A stretch of DNA of 38,010 nt from Acidobacteriota bacterium. Lineage in GTDB: Bacteria; Actinomycetota; Acidimicrobiia; Acidimicrobiales; Palsa-688. The notes below the pieces were generated by a model. That model searched no databases. It was not told the DNA's origin and saw nothing but the letters and a program-made list of their open reading frames with translations. The stretch is from NCBI GenBank assembly GCA_028876385.1, contig JAGWSF010000043.1, positions 1 to 38,010 on the forward strand. The letters are read 5' to 3'. Of the stretch, positions 1 through 9,009 are shown one piece after another. The position numbers and the translations under genes are program-made. Every line of letters starts with the position of its first letter. Positions within the stretch are counted from its first letter, which is position 1.

Positions 1-885
1 ATGCTGAACGTCCCCTTTGCGATCGCCGACGCCACCGCCCTCACCGAGGCCGGATACGTGGGCGAGGACGTGGAGAACATCCTCCTCAAGTTGATCCAGG
101 CGGCCGACTACGACGTCAAGAAGGCCGAGACCGGGATCATCTACATCGACGAGATCGACAAGATCGCCCGCAAGAGCGAGAACCCCTCGATCACCCGTGA
201 CGTGTCGGGCGAGGGCGTCCAGCAGGCGCTGCTCAAGATCCTGGAGGGCACCACCGCGTCGGTGCCACCGCAGGGGGGGCGCAAGCACCCCCACCAGGAG
301 TTCATCCAGATCGACACGACCAACATCCTGTTCATCTGCGGAGGAGCGTTCGCCGGCCTCGACCGGATCATCGACTCCCGGCTGGGTCGCCAGGGCATCG
401 GCTTCCGGGCCGAGATCCGCCGGGCCGAGGAGCGGGCCGAGGGCGACCTTCTGGCCCAGGTGCTCCCCGAGGACCTGTTGAAGTTCGGTCTCATCCCCGA
501 GTTCGTCGGCCGGCTGCCGGTCATCGGGGCGGTCTCCAACCTCGACGGCCCGGCCCTGGTCCGCATCCTCGTCGAGCCCAAGAACGCCCTGATAAAGCAG
601 TACCGCCGGGTGTTCGAACTCGACAACGTCGAGCTGGTCCTCTCCGATGACGCCCTCGAAGCGGTAGCCGAGCAGGCCCTGCTGCGGGGAACCGGGGCAC
701 GTGGCCTCCGGGCCATTCTCGAGGAGGTCCTGCTCGAGGTGATGTACGACCTGCCGTCGCGCAGTGACATCGGCAAGTGCGTCATCGACCGGTCGGTGGT
801 GCTGGAGCGGGTCGCCCCCACCCTGGTGCCGCGCACCGAAGGCATGCCCCGGGTCGCTCCCCGCAACCGCCGGGCCGCCTCCTGA
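1..885 (+). CDS. clpX: ATP-dependent Clp protease ATP-binding subunit ClpX, 5'-truncated by the window edge
   Basis: ClpX is the AAA+ unfoldase that feeds tagged substrates into the ClpP protease in the cytoplasm. The 294 visible residues cover roughly the C-terminal two thirds of a usual ~420-residue ClpX. They contain the pore loop GYVGEDVEN, the Walker B segment IIYIDEID, the RKH loop (GGRKHPHQE), the [13 protein letters not shown] sensor-1 strand (here [13 protein letters not shown]), the [11 protein letters not shown] segment and the sensor-2 GARGLR. The N-terminal zinc-binding domain and Walker A lie upstream of the window, so the ATG at position 1 is an internal methionine and not the real start. 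The stop is TGA at 883-885. In many actinobacteria valS lies between clpX and folC; here folC follows directly after 59 bases. Confidence 0.97.
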   Translation: MLNVPFAIADATALTEAGYVGEDVENILLKLIQAADYDVKKAETGIIYIDEIDKIARKSENPSITRDVSGEGVQQALLKILEGTTASVPPQGGRKHPHQEFIQIDTTNILFICGGAFAGLDRIIDSRLGRQGIGFRAEIRRAEERAEGDLLAQVLPEDLLKFGLIPEFVGRLPVIGAVSNLDGPALVRILVEPKNALIKQYRRVFELDNVELVLSDDALEAVAEQALLRGTGARGLRAILEEVLLEVMYDLPSRSDIGKCVIDRSVVLERVAPTLVPRTEGMPRVAPRNRRAAS

Positions 886-944
886 CGGTTTGACGGCTCT
901 TCGAGCGGTCGCGCCCCTTTCGAGACCAGGTCGCGAGTCGGCCG

Positions 945-2339
945 TTGCCTGAATTCCCCAGCCTCGGCGACGCCCTGGCCTGGCTGGACAGCCACCAGAA
1001 TCTGGAGCGCATGGTGGCCACCGTGGCCACCGGTCGCACGGTGCCGCCTGACCTGACCCGGATGAGGGCCCTCATGGATGTCCTCGGGCACCCCGAGGAC
1101 TCGGCCCCGGTCATCCACGTCACCGGCACCAACGGCAAGACCTCGACGGCGCGCATCCTGACCTCCCTGCTCATGGCCAAAGGGTTGCGGGTGGGCACAT
1201 TCACGAGCCCTCACCTATCGGCCATCAACGAGCGCATCGCCGCCGACGGCGTCCCCATCGACGACACCAGCCTCAAGGACCTGCTCTCAACACTGTCCGA
1301 ACTGGAGCCGCTGGTGGTCGCGGCGCTGGAACAGGCCGATTCCGACGGAGCGCACAACGGGCCGGTGCGCAGCCGACCCACATGGTTCGAGTTGGTCGCC
1401 GCCGCGGCCTTCATGTACTTCGCCGACCGCCCCGTGGATGTCGTCGTGCTCGAGGTCGGCATGGGGGGGCGTTGGGATGCCACCAACGTGGCCTCGGCGT
1501 CGGTGGTGGTGGTGACCAACGTCGGGACCGACCACCTCGAGTTCCTCGGCCCGACCCGAGCCCACGTGGCGGCCGAGAAGGCCGGCGTCCTCGAGAGGTC
1601 GTCGGTTCTGGTGCTCGGCGAGCGGTCACCTGAGCTGATTCCGATATTCGAGGCCGAGGAGCCGTCCCAGCTGTGGTTGGTCGGTCGCGATTACGACTGC
1701 ACCAGCAACCAGTTGGCGGTTGGCGGCCGGTCCCTCGACCTGCGGACCCCGGCTACCTCCTATGAAGGGGTGTGGCTGGATCTGCACGGCCCGCACCAGG
1801 GGCGCAACTTCGCCGGCGCCCTGGCTGCCGCCGAGGCCTTCTTCGACTCCCCCCTCGACGACAAGATCGTTCGTGAGGCGGCGGCCACCGTGTCGTCGCC
1901 GGGGCGCATGGAGGTCGTGCGGCGCTCGCCGCTGGTCGTGCTCGACGGGGCCAAGAACCTGGAGGGCGCGGCGGCGGCCGCCGCGGCCGTGGCCGAGGAA
2001 TTCGGCCGGACCCGCTCGGTGGTGCTCGTGGTCGGCATGCTGGCCGGGGCGGCCAAGCAGCCGGTGGCCATGCTGGAGGCTCTCGGGGTGGGATCCCCGG
2101 CCGTCCGGGTCCGCCTCGTGGTGGCCTGCCCGGCGCCCTCGCCGAGGAGCGTGCCGGCCGCCGAGGTGGCCGAGGCGGCCCGGATGCTCGGCTGCGAGGC
2201 GGTCGAAGCCCCCGATGTGCCCGAGGCCCTCGACATGGCTTTTGCCGACGCCGGCGACGACGACCTGGTCCTCGTGACCGGGTCGCTGTACGTGGTCGGA
2301 GCGGCACGCAGCGCGCTGGCGGTCAGCGCCGACCGATGA
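945..2339 (+). CDS. folC: bifunctional folylpolyglutamate synthase / dihydrofolate synthase FolC
   Basis: FolC adds glutamate to dihydropteroate and to folates using ATP, in cytoplasmic folate metabolism. The 464-residue length fits the family. The Mur-ligase-type P-loop HVTGTNGKTS is seen with G61-T66, followed by FTSPHL and the EVGMGGRWDATN and GTDHLEFLG motifs of the central ATP-binding domain. The C-terminal ligase domain begins near the PGRME segment. The start chosen is TTG at 945, because family homology begins shortly after it. One oddity: the usual DGAHN or DAAHN motif reads DGAKN here (D334 to N338), replacing a His that is normally conserved. The gene sits between clpX and ndk, its usual actinobacterial neighbours. 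Confidence 0.93.
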   Translation: MPEFPSLGDALAWLDSHQNLERMVATVATGRTVPPDLTRMRALMDVLGHPEDSAPVIHVTGTNGKTSTARILTSLLMAKGLRVGTFTSPHLSAINERIAADGVPIDDTSLKDLLSTLSELEPLVVAALEQADSDGAHNGPVRSRPTWFELVAAAAFMYFADRPVDVVVLEVGMGGRWDATNVASASVVVVTNVGTDHLEFLGPTRAHVAAEKAGVLERSSVLVLGERSPELIPIFEAEEPSQLWLVGRDYDCTSNQLAVGGRSLDLRTPATSYEGVWLDLHGPHQGRNFAGALAAAEAFFDSPLDDKIVREAAATVSSPGRMEVVRRSPLVVLDGAKNLEGAAAAAAAVAEEFGRTRSVVLVVGMLAGAAKQPVAMLEALGVGSPAVRVRLVVACPAPSPRSVPAAEVAEAARMLGCEAVEAPDVPEALDMAFADAGDDDLVLVTGSLYVVGAARSALAVSADR

Positions 2340-2413
2340 GAGTGGGGTGGGAGATGGCTCGACGGGACGGGCCGCAACCGACTCTCGACGGTCCCTTTAG
2401 GGAGCGATTACAT

Positions 2414-2569
2414 ATGAAACACAATCAGGTGGTCCAGAAAGTCGAGGTAGAGAGTCGAGGGTTGGGCCAGGGATGGGCGGCGATCGAGCCCATCCAACCG
2501 GCCCTGGTCGCCCGGCGCGCCGCGCCGGCCTGTGGCGCTCGGGAAGCGGCTAGCCTCCCGGCCTCGTGA
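2414..2569 (+). CDS. possible 51-residue leader peptide overlapping ndk (weak candidate)
   Basis: An ATG at 2414 is preceded at a 9-base distance by AGGGAG (2399-2404). It opens a 51-codon frame beginning [16 protein letters not shown] and ending in a TGA that overlaps the ndk GTG (GTGA, 2566-2569). This is the layout of translational coupling. No family is recognised. The second half is Ala/Pro/Arg-rich, as random GC-rich sequence would be, and a likely -10 for ndk falls inside it. The 226-base gap 2340-2565 also holds a short TCCCT/AGGGA inverted repeat just before the putative start and an 8-base inverted repeat CGACTCTC (2379-2386) / GAGAGTCG (2450-2457). Probably chance, but recorded. 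Confidence 0.2.
   Translation: MKHNQVVQKVEVESRGLGQGWAAIEPIQPALVARRAAPACGAREAASLPAS
2551..2556 (+). promoter_or_regulatory. -10-like hexamer TAGCCT upstream of ndk
   Basis: TAGCCT ends 9 bases before the GTG start of ndk. No ribosome binding site lies between them, so transcription would begin at or very near the start codon and give a leaderless mRNA. I see no convincing -35 box. The same hexamer type at similar spacing recurs at other genes in this window. Confidence 0.4.
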
Positions 2570-3000
2570 ACACGACCGACGCCCACGATTCCACCCGCAC
2601 CCTCGTCATCTGCAAGCCCGACGCCGTCGAGCGCGGCCTGTCGGGCGAGATAATCGCCCGCCTCGAGCGCAAGGGGCTACGGCTGGTCGCGGCCGAGTTG
2701 CGCCGACTCGACCGCGAGACGGCAGCCCGTCACTACGCCGAGCACGAAGGCAAAGGCTTCTACGAGGATCTCCTGGCCTTCATCACCCGCTCGCCAGTGA
2801 TGGTCATGGTGGTCCAGGGGCCCGCCGATACCTGGCAGATCGTCCGCCAGATGATGGGGGCGACCAATCCGGCCAACGCCGCCCCCGGAACCATTCGTGG
2901 GGACCTGGCTATCGACACCGGAGAGAACCTCGTACACGGGTCCGACAGCGCAGAATCTGCGGCCCGCGAGATAGCCATCTTCTTTCCGGGTCTAAGCTGA
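2566..3000 (+). CDS. ndk: nucleoside diphosphate kinase
   Basis: Ndk transfers the terminal phosphate of ATP to other nucleoside diphosphates through a phosphohistidine, keeping the NTP and dNTP pools balanced. The 144-residue protein opens with the family segment [19 protein letters not shown] and contains the active-site motif NLVHGSDS with the catalytic His at residue 124. The [18 protein letters not shown] segment is also typical. The start chosen is GTG at 2566, because the conserved fold begins about ten residues in and a TAGCCT hexamer lies just upstream. Length and motifs are complete, with nothing unusual in the protein itself. Confidence 0.97.
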   Translation: MNTTDAHDSTRTLVICKPDAVERGLSGEIIARLERKGLRLVAAELRRLDRETAARHYAEHEGKGFYEDLLAFITRSPVMVMVVQGPADTWQIVRQMMGATNPANAAPGTIRGDLAIDTGENLVHGSDSAESAAREIAIFFPGLS

Positions 3001-3044
3001 CAGCAAAAGGGCCGGAACAGTAGCGCACAGCATTTCGACACGGG

Positions 3045-3073
3045 TGGACCCTCTCACCCGCGCCGACTAGCCT
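3045..3073 (+). promoter_or_regulatory. predicted promoter of the mreB elongation cluster
   Basis: TGGACC (3045-3050) and TAGCCT (3068-3073) are separated by 17 bases, a plausible sigma-70-type -35/-10 pair. It would leave a leader of roughly 40 bases before the TTG start of mreB, which carries a strong AAGGAGG ribosome site at 3106-3112. Prediction by eye only. Confidence 0.45.
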
Positions 3074-3121
3074 CGCAGCGGTATCCGACCTCCGCAGCCC
3101 CCTCGAAGGAGGCCTTTTCCA

Positions 3122-4162
3122 TTGTCGGACAACTTCTTCGCCGGCTTCTTCGGCCGTGACATGGCCGTCGATCTCGGCACCGCCAACACATTGGTGTACG
3201 TCCGTGGGAGAGGCATCGTGCTCAACGAGCCCTCGGTGGTCGCAGTCAACACCAAAGATGATCGTCCCTTGGCCGTCGGTATGGAGGCCAAGCGGATGAT
3301 CGGGCGGACCCCCAGCCACATCCAGGCCATACGGCCCTTGCGCGACGGGGTGATCGCCAACTTCGACATATGCGAGAAGATGCTCGCCTACTTCATCCGC
3401 CGGGTGCACGGTCCCCGCAAGTTCGCCAAGCCCCGGATGGTCATCTGCGTCCCCTCGGGTATCACCGGGGTGGAGCAGCGGGCGGTGCAAGAAGCCGCCG
3501 AGTCGGCGGGCGCCCGCAAGCCCGCCTTCATCATCGAAGAGCCGATGGCCGCCGCCATCGGGGCCGGCCTGCCCGTCCATGAGCCCACCGGGAACATGGT
3601 CGTCGACATCGGCGGCGGCACCACCGAGGTGGCGGTGATATCGCTCGGTGGCATCGTGACCAGCCAGTCCGTACGCATCGGCGGTGACGAGCTCGACGAG
3701 GCCATCATCCAGTTCATCAAGAAGGAATACAGCCTGGCGCTCGGCGAGCGCACCGCCGAGGAGATCAAGATCGCCCTCGGCTCGGCCTGCCCCCTCGAGG
3801 AGGAGTTGCACGCCGAGATCCGCGGCCGGGACCTGATCACCGGTTTGCCCAAGACCATCGTCACCACCACCGAAGAGATCCGCGAGGCCATCGAGGAGCC
3901 GGTCTCGGCCATCGTGGACGCGGTCAAGGTCACCTTGGACAAGACCCCGCCCGAGCTGGCCGCCGACATCATGGAGCAGGGCATCGTCCTGACCGGGGGA
4001 GGCGCGCTGCTCCACGGGATCGGCGCCCGCCTCATGTCAGAGACCGGGATGCCTATCATCATCGCCGACAATCCGCTTCACTCGGTGGCCATCGGGAGCG
4101 GGCAGTGCCTCGAGGAGTTCGAGGTGTTGAAGGGTGTGCTGATGTCCACGCAGAACCACTGA
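3122..4162 (+). CDS. mreB: rod shape-determining protein MreB
   Basis: MreB is the bacterial actin homologue that polymerises under the membrane and guides the RodA/PBP2 wall-synthesis complex during elongation. The 346-residue product begins [22 protein letters not shown], carrying the phosphate-1 motif ([10 protein letters not shown]). It also has VCVPSG-type residues (here [15 protein letters not shown]), the [14 protein letters not shown] segment, the phosphate-2 motif [13 protein letters not shown] and the adenosine motif [11 protein letters not shown] at 3122 is chosen as start because AAGGAGG (3106-3112) sits 9 bases upstream and homology starts immediately. It opens the mreB-mreC-mreD-mrdA-rodA block and follows ndk after a promoter-containing gap. 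Confidence 0.97.
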   Translation: MSDNFFAGFFGRDMAVDLGTANTLVYVRGRGIVLNEPSVVAVNTKDDRPLAVGMEAKRMIGRTPSHIQAIRPLRDGVIANFDICEKMLAYFIRRVHGPRKFAKPRMVICVPSGITGVEQRAVQEAAESAGARKPAFIIEEPMAAAIGAGLPVHEPTGNMVVDIGGGTTEVAVISLGGIVTSQSVRIGGDELDEAIIQFIKKEYSLALGERTAEEIKIALGSACPLEEELHAEIRGRDLITGLPKTIVTTTEEIREAIEEPVSAIVDAVKVTLDKTPPELAADIMEQGIVLTGGGALLHGIGARLMSETGMPIIIADNPLHSVAIGSGQCLEEFEVLKGVLMSTQNH

Positions 4163-4164
4163 GC

Positions 4165-4199
4165 GCCGGCGATTGGCTCTGAGCGCGAGCCATCGGCCT
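4165..4199 (+). other. imperfect hairpin after mreB, in the 170-base mreB-mreC gap
   Basis: GGCTC at about 4175-4179 pairs with GAGCC at 4187-4191, and the stem extends by a few more pairs on both sides with one bulge. It starts 3 bases after the mreB stop and has no T-run, so it is not a standard intrinsic terminator. It could attenuate or stabilise the mreB transcript, since MreB is needed in larger amounts than MreC and MreD. The rest of the gap holds a CCCCCGGGGG palindrome (4221-4230) and no clear gene. Confidence 0.3.
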
Positions 4200-4332
4200 C
4201 GATACCGCCGGGGAGTCAAACCCCCGGGGGGTGAAGGGGAAACCGCTTCTCGACCGGACCACCCGGAGCCGGACCATCCGGACTATTAGAACCTGACCGT
4301 CTGACCAGATCCTCAAGGGGTATCCGCCGCTC

Positions 4333-5178
4333 TTGGCCGCCTACCGCCGAAATTCGCGCACCCGCAACGTCCTGGCGGTGCTCGTGCTGCTGGCCCTCAC
4401 GTTGGTGACCATCGACGCCCGCAGCCACGGTGGTGGGGCGTTGGGCCAGATCCGGTCCAAGGTCGCGGACGCCTTCTCGCCGCTGCAGCGGGCCACCCAC
4501 GCGGCGTTGCGGCCCATCGGGAATTTCATCACCGGCGCCGTCGACTACGGGTCGCTCCGAGCTGAGAACGAGAGGCTGCGCCAGGAGTTGGCTCAGGCTC
4601 AGTCGCAGGCCGCGGTGTCCCAGGCCGAGCAGCAGCAGGCCGAACAGGTCCTGCACAACTACCAGCTCGATCGGGGAGTGCTCGGTGCCATCCCCATGGT
4701 GGCCGTCCAGATCATCCAGCAGGGACCGTCCAACTTCGACAACACGGTGACCGTCGACAAGGGCTCGGCCGACGGTCTGTCGCGCGGACAGCCGGTGCTG
4801 GCCGCCGGCGCCCTGGTCGGCACCGTCGTTTCGGCGTCCGCCCACATCGCCACCGTCGAGCTGGTCACCGACCCCAACTTTCAGGTCGGGGTGAGTCTGG
4901 CGGGGGGCAACGTGGGCTCGGCTCAGGGCGCCGGCCGCGGCCTGCCCATCAGGGTCCAGGTGTTCAGCACCAATCTGCCCGTCCCCGACAACAAGCGGGG
5001 GCAGGTGGTGGTGACCTCTGGCCTGTCCCTGGAGAAGTTTCCCAAGGGCATACCGGTGGGGAAGGTGACCAACATCTCCACCAGTCCCGGGGCGGTGGAG
5101 CCGGTCTTCTACCTGACGCCCATGGTGGACCCCCTGTCCATTTCATACCTCGACGTGGCCCTGTGGTCGCCGCAATGA
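4333..5178 (+). CDS. mreC: rod shape-determining protein MreC
   Basis: MreC is a bitopic membrane protein whose extracellular beta domain binds and activates PBP2 in the elongasome. The 281-residue sequence has a short basic N-terminus and one membrane helix at about residues 13-26. A coiled-coil stretch rich in Glu, Gln and Leu follows near residues 77-110 (starting LRAENERLRQELAQAQ), and then the double beta-domain with the family-typical TVDKGSADGLSRGQPV, GTVVSASAHIATVELVTDPNF and VVVTSGLSLEKFPKGIPVGKV segments. TTG at 4333 is the start that places the basic cytoplasmic tail before the helix; AAGGGG lies about 13 bases upstream. mreD follows after 48 bases. Confidence 0.95.
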   Translation: MAAYRRNSRTRNVLAVLVLLALTLVTIDARSHGGGALGQIRSKVADAFSPLQRATHAALRPIGNFITGAVDYGSLRAENERLRQELAQAQSQAAVSQAEQQQAEQVLHNYQLDRGVLGAIPMVAVQIIQQGPSNFDNTVTVDKGSADGLSRGQPVLAAGALVGTVVSASAHIATVELVTDPNFQVGVSLAGGNVGSAQGAGRGLPIRVQVFSTNLPVPDNKRGQVVVTSGLSLEKFPKGIPVGKVTNISTSPGAVEPVFYLTPMVDPLSISYLDVALWSPQ

Positions 5179-5226
5179 CCCGAACCGGTCTCGACCTGAA
5201 GTCGAGGGTTACACGGTGATCAGGCC

Positions 5227-5790
5227 GTGACCGACCTGATCCGGGCCCGCCTGCGCATCGGCCTGTTCCTGATTGCGGCCGTCCTCATCGAGACCACCCT
5301 CGGTTCGGACATGAGAGTGGCCGGGGTGGCACCGGACATCATGGTCCTGGTAGCCGTCTGCGCCGGTCTAACCGGGGGCACCCTGGCCGGGGCCTGGGTG
5401 GGCTTCTGGTCGGGCCTGCTGTTCGACATGTTCCTCACGGCCACTCCGGTGGGGCTGTCGGCGCTCACCTACTGCCTCATCGGCGCGGCCGTCGGGGCGC
5501 TGCGGGCCACCGTGGTGCAGGAGCGCCGTTCACTGCTGCCGTTGGCGGCCCTGGTCGGTACAGCGGCCGGGGTGCTGCTGTTCGTGGGCGCCGGCGACGT
5601 CCTCGGCCAGACCCAGCTTCTGGGTGCCGGGCGCGCCTGGCTCATCCGCGTCATGATCGTGGAGTCGTTGTGGAACGCCGTGCTGGCCCTGCCGGTCGGC
5701 TACCTCTACGCATGGGTGGCCAGAGGGTCGGCGGGCGCCGACCTGGTCGGGTCCCCCGTGGCCCGTCCCGCCGCCCCTATCGTGAAGTGA
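5227..5790 (+). CDS. mreD: rod shape-determining protein MreD
   Basis: MreD is the small polytopic membrane partner of MreC and PBP2. The 187 residues form about five hydrophobic helices, with the MreD-like segment APDIMVLVAVCAGLTGGTLAGAWVGFWSGLLFDMF in the second and third helices, where the charged Asp of the GLLFD motif is conserved in the family. Identification rests on position between mreC and mrdA, length, topology and that motif. GTG at 5227 begins the frame just before the first helix. The stop at 5788-5790 is followed 4 bases later by the next start, so mreD and mrdA are probably translated together. Confidence 0.88.
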   Translation: MTDLIRARLRIGLFLIAAVLIETTLGSDMRVAGVAPDIMVLVAVCAGLTGGTLAGAWVGFWSGLLFDMFLTATPVGLSALTYCLIGAAVGALRATVVQERRSLLPLAALVGTAAGVLLFVGAGDVLGQTQLLGAGRAWLIRVMIVESLWNAVLALPVGYLYAWVARGSAGADLVGSPVARPAAPIVK

Positions 5791-5794
5791 CGAG

Positions 5795-7735
5795 TTGACC
5801 AACCCCGAAACGGCCTCCCCCCAGATGCGGCTCGCCATCCTGCTGGTGGTGGTGGCCTGCCTCTTCTCGGCCCTCCTGGCCCGCCTGTGGTTCCTCCAGG
5901 TGATCAACGCTCCCCAGGCCCGAGCGGTGGCCGCCGACAATGGCATCCGCACCATCTACATCCCCGCCCCCCGAGGCGAGATACTCGACGCCAACGGCAA
6001 GGTCCTGGTGGACAACGTCAACGTGCCGGTGATCGAGGTCGACCGTCAGCTCGCCGTCAAGGACCCGGCCATGATCTCCCGGCTGGCCGCCCTGCTCGGG
6101 GAGACCTCCAAGCAGATCCTCACCGCCGTCAACAACGACCAGTACAGCCCCTACGCCCCGGTGCCGATCGCCACCAACGTCACCCCGACGCAGATCCTCG
6201 ACATCCAGGAGAATCAGGCCGAGTTCCCCGGGGTTCAGGCCACCTCCATCTCGGTCCGTCACTATCCCAACCCGTCGCTGGCGTTGGCCTCGGCCAACAT
6301 CCTCGGCTACGTGAGCCAGATCAGCGGGGTCGAGCTGGCCAAGCTGAAGGTCTACGGCTACCAGCCCGGCGACCAGATCGGCCAGGCCGGCATCGAGGAG
6401 GAGTACGAGAGCTACCTGCGGGGCACGCCGGGGGTGGAGAAGGTTCAGGTCGACTCGGCCGGGCGGGTCCTCGGGCGGCTCAGCTACAGCCCGCCGGTGC
6501 CCGGCGACAACATCCGCCTCACCATCGATGCCAACGTTCAGGCCGTGGCCGTGGCCGCCATCCAGCAGGGGGAGGTGGCCGCCCGGGCCACCTTCGACAA
6601 GTACACCAACCGCAACTTCGCCGCCCCCGCCGGTTCGGCCGTGGTCGAGAACCCCAACACCGGCCAGATCATCGCCCTGGCCACCGACCCCACCTACGAC
6701 CCCCGCCAGTTCGTCGGAGGCATCACCCAGGCCAACTACGACGCCTTGCTCCACGACCCGCGCTACCCGCTGCTCGACCGCACCATCCAGGGCCAGTACG
6801 CCCCGGGCTCCACGTTCAAGCTGGTGACCGCCACCGCCGGGCTGCAGTACGGGATCATCAACCCGGGCACCATCTTCAACGACACCGGCAGCATCACCAT
6901 CGGGAACTTCGTCGCCCACAACGACAACGGCGCGGCCTACGGCCCCATCAGCCTGCCCATGGCCATAACCGTGTCGTCGGACAACTTCTTCAACACCATC
7001 GGGCTCGACCTGTGGTACGGCTACACCAACTACAACAAGTACGGCCCCGATGCCCTGCAGAACGTGGCCAAGCAGTTCGGCTTCGCCCAGCCCACCGGCA
7101 TCGACCTGCCCAACGAGGCGGCCGGGAAGATCCCGACCCCGGAGTCTTACGTCAAGGACCACCAAACCAACCCGGCGGTGTTCCAGCAGTCCCAGTGGTT
7201 CCCCGGTAACAGCGACCAGGCGGCCATCGGCCAGGACGAGGACCTCGTGACCCCGCTGCAGCTGGCCAACGCCTACTCCATCTTCGCCAACGGGGGGACC
7301 CGCTACGCCCCCCTCCTGGTCAAAGACGCCGAGACGGCGTCGGGTCAGGTGGTGAAGCAGTTCGCCGCCAAGGTCACCGGATCGGTGGATATCCGCCCCG
7401 ACTGGCGGGCCGCAATGCTGGCCGGCTTCCAGGGGGTGGTCAACAATCCGAGTGGTACCGCCTACGGGGTGTTCACCAACCCGCAGAACCAGGGCATGGA
7501 CATAGCCGCCAAGACCGGCACGGCCCAGGTCAACGCCCCCCGACAGGCGACGTCGGTCTTCGCCAGCTTCGCCCCCGCCACCAAGCCGCAGTTCGTGGTC
7601 GACGCCATCATGGAAGACGCCGGCTACGGGGCTTCGGTGGCCGCCCCCGTGGTGCGGGAGATCTACGACGCCCTCTTCGGCCAGCCGCTCCAGCCGGTCG
7701 TCTACAGCGGGGCCGGTTCGGGGGGGCAGAACTGA
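5795..7735 (+). CDS. mrdA: peptidoglycan D,D-transpeptidase PBP2 (elongation-specific)
   Basis: PBP2 cross-links peptidoglycan during cylindrical growth, as partner of the RodA glycosyltransferase. The 646-residue protein has one N-terminal membrane anchor (about residues 12-33), then the class B dimerisation/pedestal domain beginning with PAPRGEILDANGKVLVDN. The transpeptidase domain carries all three active-site motifs: SxxK as S339-T-F-K342 (PGSTFK), SxN as S395-D-N397, and KTGT at 573-576. A 40-residue insert-like stretch rich in Asn and Tyr lies around YGYTNYNKYGPDA. TTG at 5795 lies 4 bases after the mreD stop. Placement between mreD and rodA distinguishes it from the divisome PBP3. Confidence 0.95.
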   Translation: MTNPETASPQMRLAILLVVVACLFSALLARLWFLQVINAPQARAVAADNGIRTIYIPAPRGEILDANGKVLVDNVNVPVIEVDRQLAVKDPAMISRLAALLGETSKQILTAVNNDQYSPYAPVPIATNVTPTQILDIQENQAEFPGVQATSISVRHYPNPSLALASANILGYVSQISGVELAKLKVYGYQPGDQIGQAGIEEEYESYLRGTPGVEKVQVDSAGRVLGRLSYSPPVPGDNIRLTIDANVQAVAVAAIQQGEVAARATFDKYTNRNFAAPAGSAVVENPNTGQIIALATDPTYDPRQFVGGITQANYDALLHDPRYPLLDRTIQGQYAPGSTFKLVTATAGLQYGIINPGTIFNDTGSITIGNFVAHNDNGAAYGPISLPMAITVSSDNFFNTIGLDLWYGYTNYNKYGPDALQNVAKQFGFAQPTGIDLPNEAAGKIPTPESYVKDHQTNPAVFQQSQWFPGNSDQAAIGQDEDLVTPLQLANAYSIFANGGTRYAPLLVKDAETASGQVVKQFAAKVTGSVDIRPDWRAAMLAGFQGVVNNPSGTAYGVFTNPQNQGMDIAAKTGTAQVNAPRQATSVFASFAPATKPQFVVDAIMEDAGYGASVAAPVVREIYDALFGQPLQPVVYSGAGSGGQN

Positions 7736-7757
7736 TGAAGTCAGGTGGTAGCAACCG

Positions 7758-8921
7758 ATGATCGGTGACAAGCCAAAGCACCGCCAGGGCCACGCCCCGT
7801 CGATCTGGCGCCACTTCGACCTGGTCCTGGCCGCGGCCGCCGTCCTGATCGGGATCTTCGGCTGCCTGATGATCTATAGCGCCACCCGCGACCAGCTCCA
7901 AGCGGCCGGTGTCAGCCCCACCTACTACCTGAAGCGTCAAGCCGTCTTCTTGGTGATCGGTCTGGCCCTGATGGTGGGGGTGGCGGCCATCGACTACCGC
8001 CGGCTACGCGACTGGGCCCTGCTCATCTACGGCTTCACCGTCTTGATGCTCATGGCGGTCTACGCCGTCGGCCACAAGAGCAAAGGCTCCCAGGCCTGGT
8101 TCCAGGTCGGCTCGTACCAGATGGAGCCTTCGGAGTTCGCCAAGATCGGCCTCATCCTGGCCCTCGCCGCGTACTGCGCGGCGGCCAAGGGGACGCTGTC
8201 GGGGCGGGCGCTGGCCGTCGTGCTGGTCCTGGCCGGGGTCCCCTTCCTGCTCATCTACAAGCAGCCCGACCTCGGCTCGGCCCTGGTGCTGGCCGCTGTA
8301 CTGGTCGCGGTGCTGCTCATCGGCGGAGTGTCGGGGCGTCACCTGGCCGTGCTCGGCGTGCTCACCCTGGTCATGGGATTCGGGGTGGTCCACTTCGGCA
8401 TCCTGAAGAGCTACCAGCAGGCCCGGCTGACTTCGTTCGCCAACGCCCCGGCCCAGCCCAGCGCCAAGCTCCTGGCCACTCCGGCGGGGGCCAACGAGTA
8501 CAACGTGGCCGAGGCCAAGATCGCCGACAGCAACGGCGGGGTGTTCGGCCAGGGGCTGTTCAAGGGGACCCAGACCAACCTCTCCTACGTGCCCGAGCAG
8601 CGCACCGACTTCATCTTCACCGCAGTGGCCGAGCAGCTGGGCCTGATCGGCTCAGCGGTGCTCCTCATGCTCTTCGTCGTGGTCATCTGGCGGACCTGGC
8701 GAGGAGCGGCCCTGGCCCGGGACCTGTTCGGGACCCTGGTGTGCGTCGGGGTGCTGGCCATGATCGCCTTCCAGGTATTCGAGAACATCGGGATGGCCGT
8801 CGGGATCATGCCCGTGGCTGGTATTCCATTGCCTCTGATGAGCTACGGAGGTAGTTCGGCTATTGCCACTCTGGCCGGGATCGGCCTGGTCATCTCGGTG
8901 CGCATGCGCCGCTTCGCCTGA
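7758..8921 (+). CDS. rodA: peptidoglycan glycosyltransferase RodA (SEDS family)
   Basis: RodA polymerises lipid II into glycan strands in the elongasome. The 387 residues form about ten membrane helices. SEDS signatures are visible: GSQAWFQVGSYQMEPSEFAKI (the WxxxG...PSEF segment), KQPDLGSALV, the extracellular stretch PEQRTDFIFTAVAEQLGLIGS, and the last-helix motif GIPLPLMSYGGSSAIATLAGIGL. The Asp of KQPDLG is the residue shown to be essential in RodA family members. ATG at 7758 has AGGTGG about 9 bases upstream and follows mrdA after 22 bases. It is the last gene of the elongation cluster. Confidence 0.96.
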   Translation: MIGDKPKHRQGHAPSIWRHFDLVLAAAAVLIGIFGCLMIYSATRDQLQAAGVSPTYYLKRQAVFLVIGLALMVGVAAIDYRRLRDWALLIYGFTVLMLMAVYAVGHKSKGSQAWFQVGSYQMEPSEFAKIGLILALAAYCAAAKGTLSGRALAVVLVLAGVPFLLIYKQPDLGSALVLAAVLVAVLLIGGVSGRHLAVLGVLTLVMGFGVVHFGILKSYQQARLTSFANAPAQPSAKLLATPAGANEYNVAEAKIADSNGGVFGQGLFKGTQTNLSYVPEQRTDFIFTAVAEQLGLIGSAVLLMLFVVVIWRTWRGAALARDLFGTLVCVGVLAMIAFQVFENIGMAVGIMPVAGIPLPLMSYGGSSAIATLAGIGLVISVRMRRFA

Positions 8922-8993
8922 GCCCGAACCCGTCGAAGGTGGATGGTGGGAATACCCGAGGTGGCGGAGGGGCCAACTTTTTCCCTGCCCGTC

Positions 8994-8999
8994 TAGAGT
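8994..8999 (+). promoter_or_regulatory. -10-like hexamer TAGAGT upstream of the radical SAM gene
   Basis: TAGAGT ends 10 bases before the ATG at 9010, with no ribosome site in between. A leaderless or near-leaderless transcript is implied. This hexamer also argues for the ATG at 9010 over an in-frame upstream start at 8863 inside rodA. Confidence 0.4.
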
Positions 9000-9009
9000 G
9001 GTCAGGGAC

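Noticed and set aside
5777..7771. 664-codon open frame on the minus strand
   Set aside because: It is the antisense shadow of mrdA in GC-rich DNA; the product is Gly/Val/Asp/His-rich without any domain.
8863..9009. Upstream in-frame extension of the radical SAM protein into rodA
   Set aside because: It overlaps the conserved end of rodA, lacks homology, and a TAGAGT hexamer sits just before the ATG at 9010.
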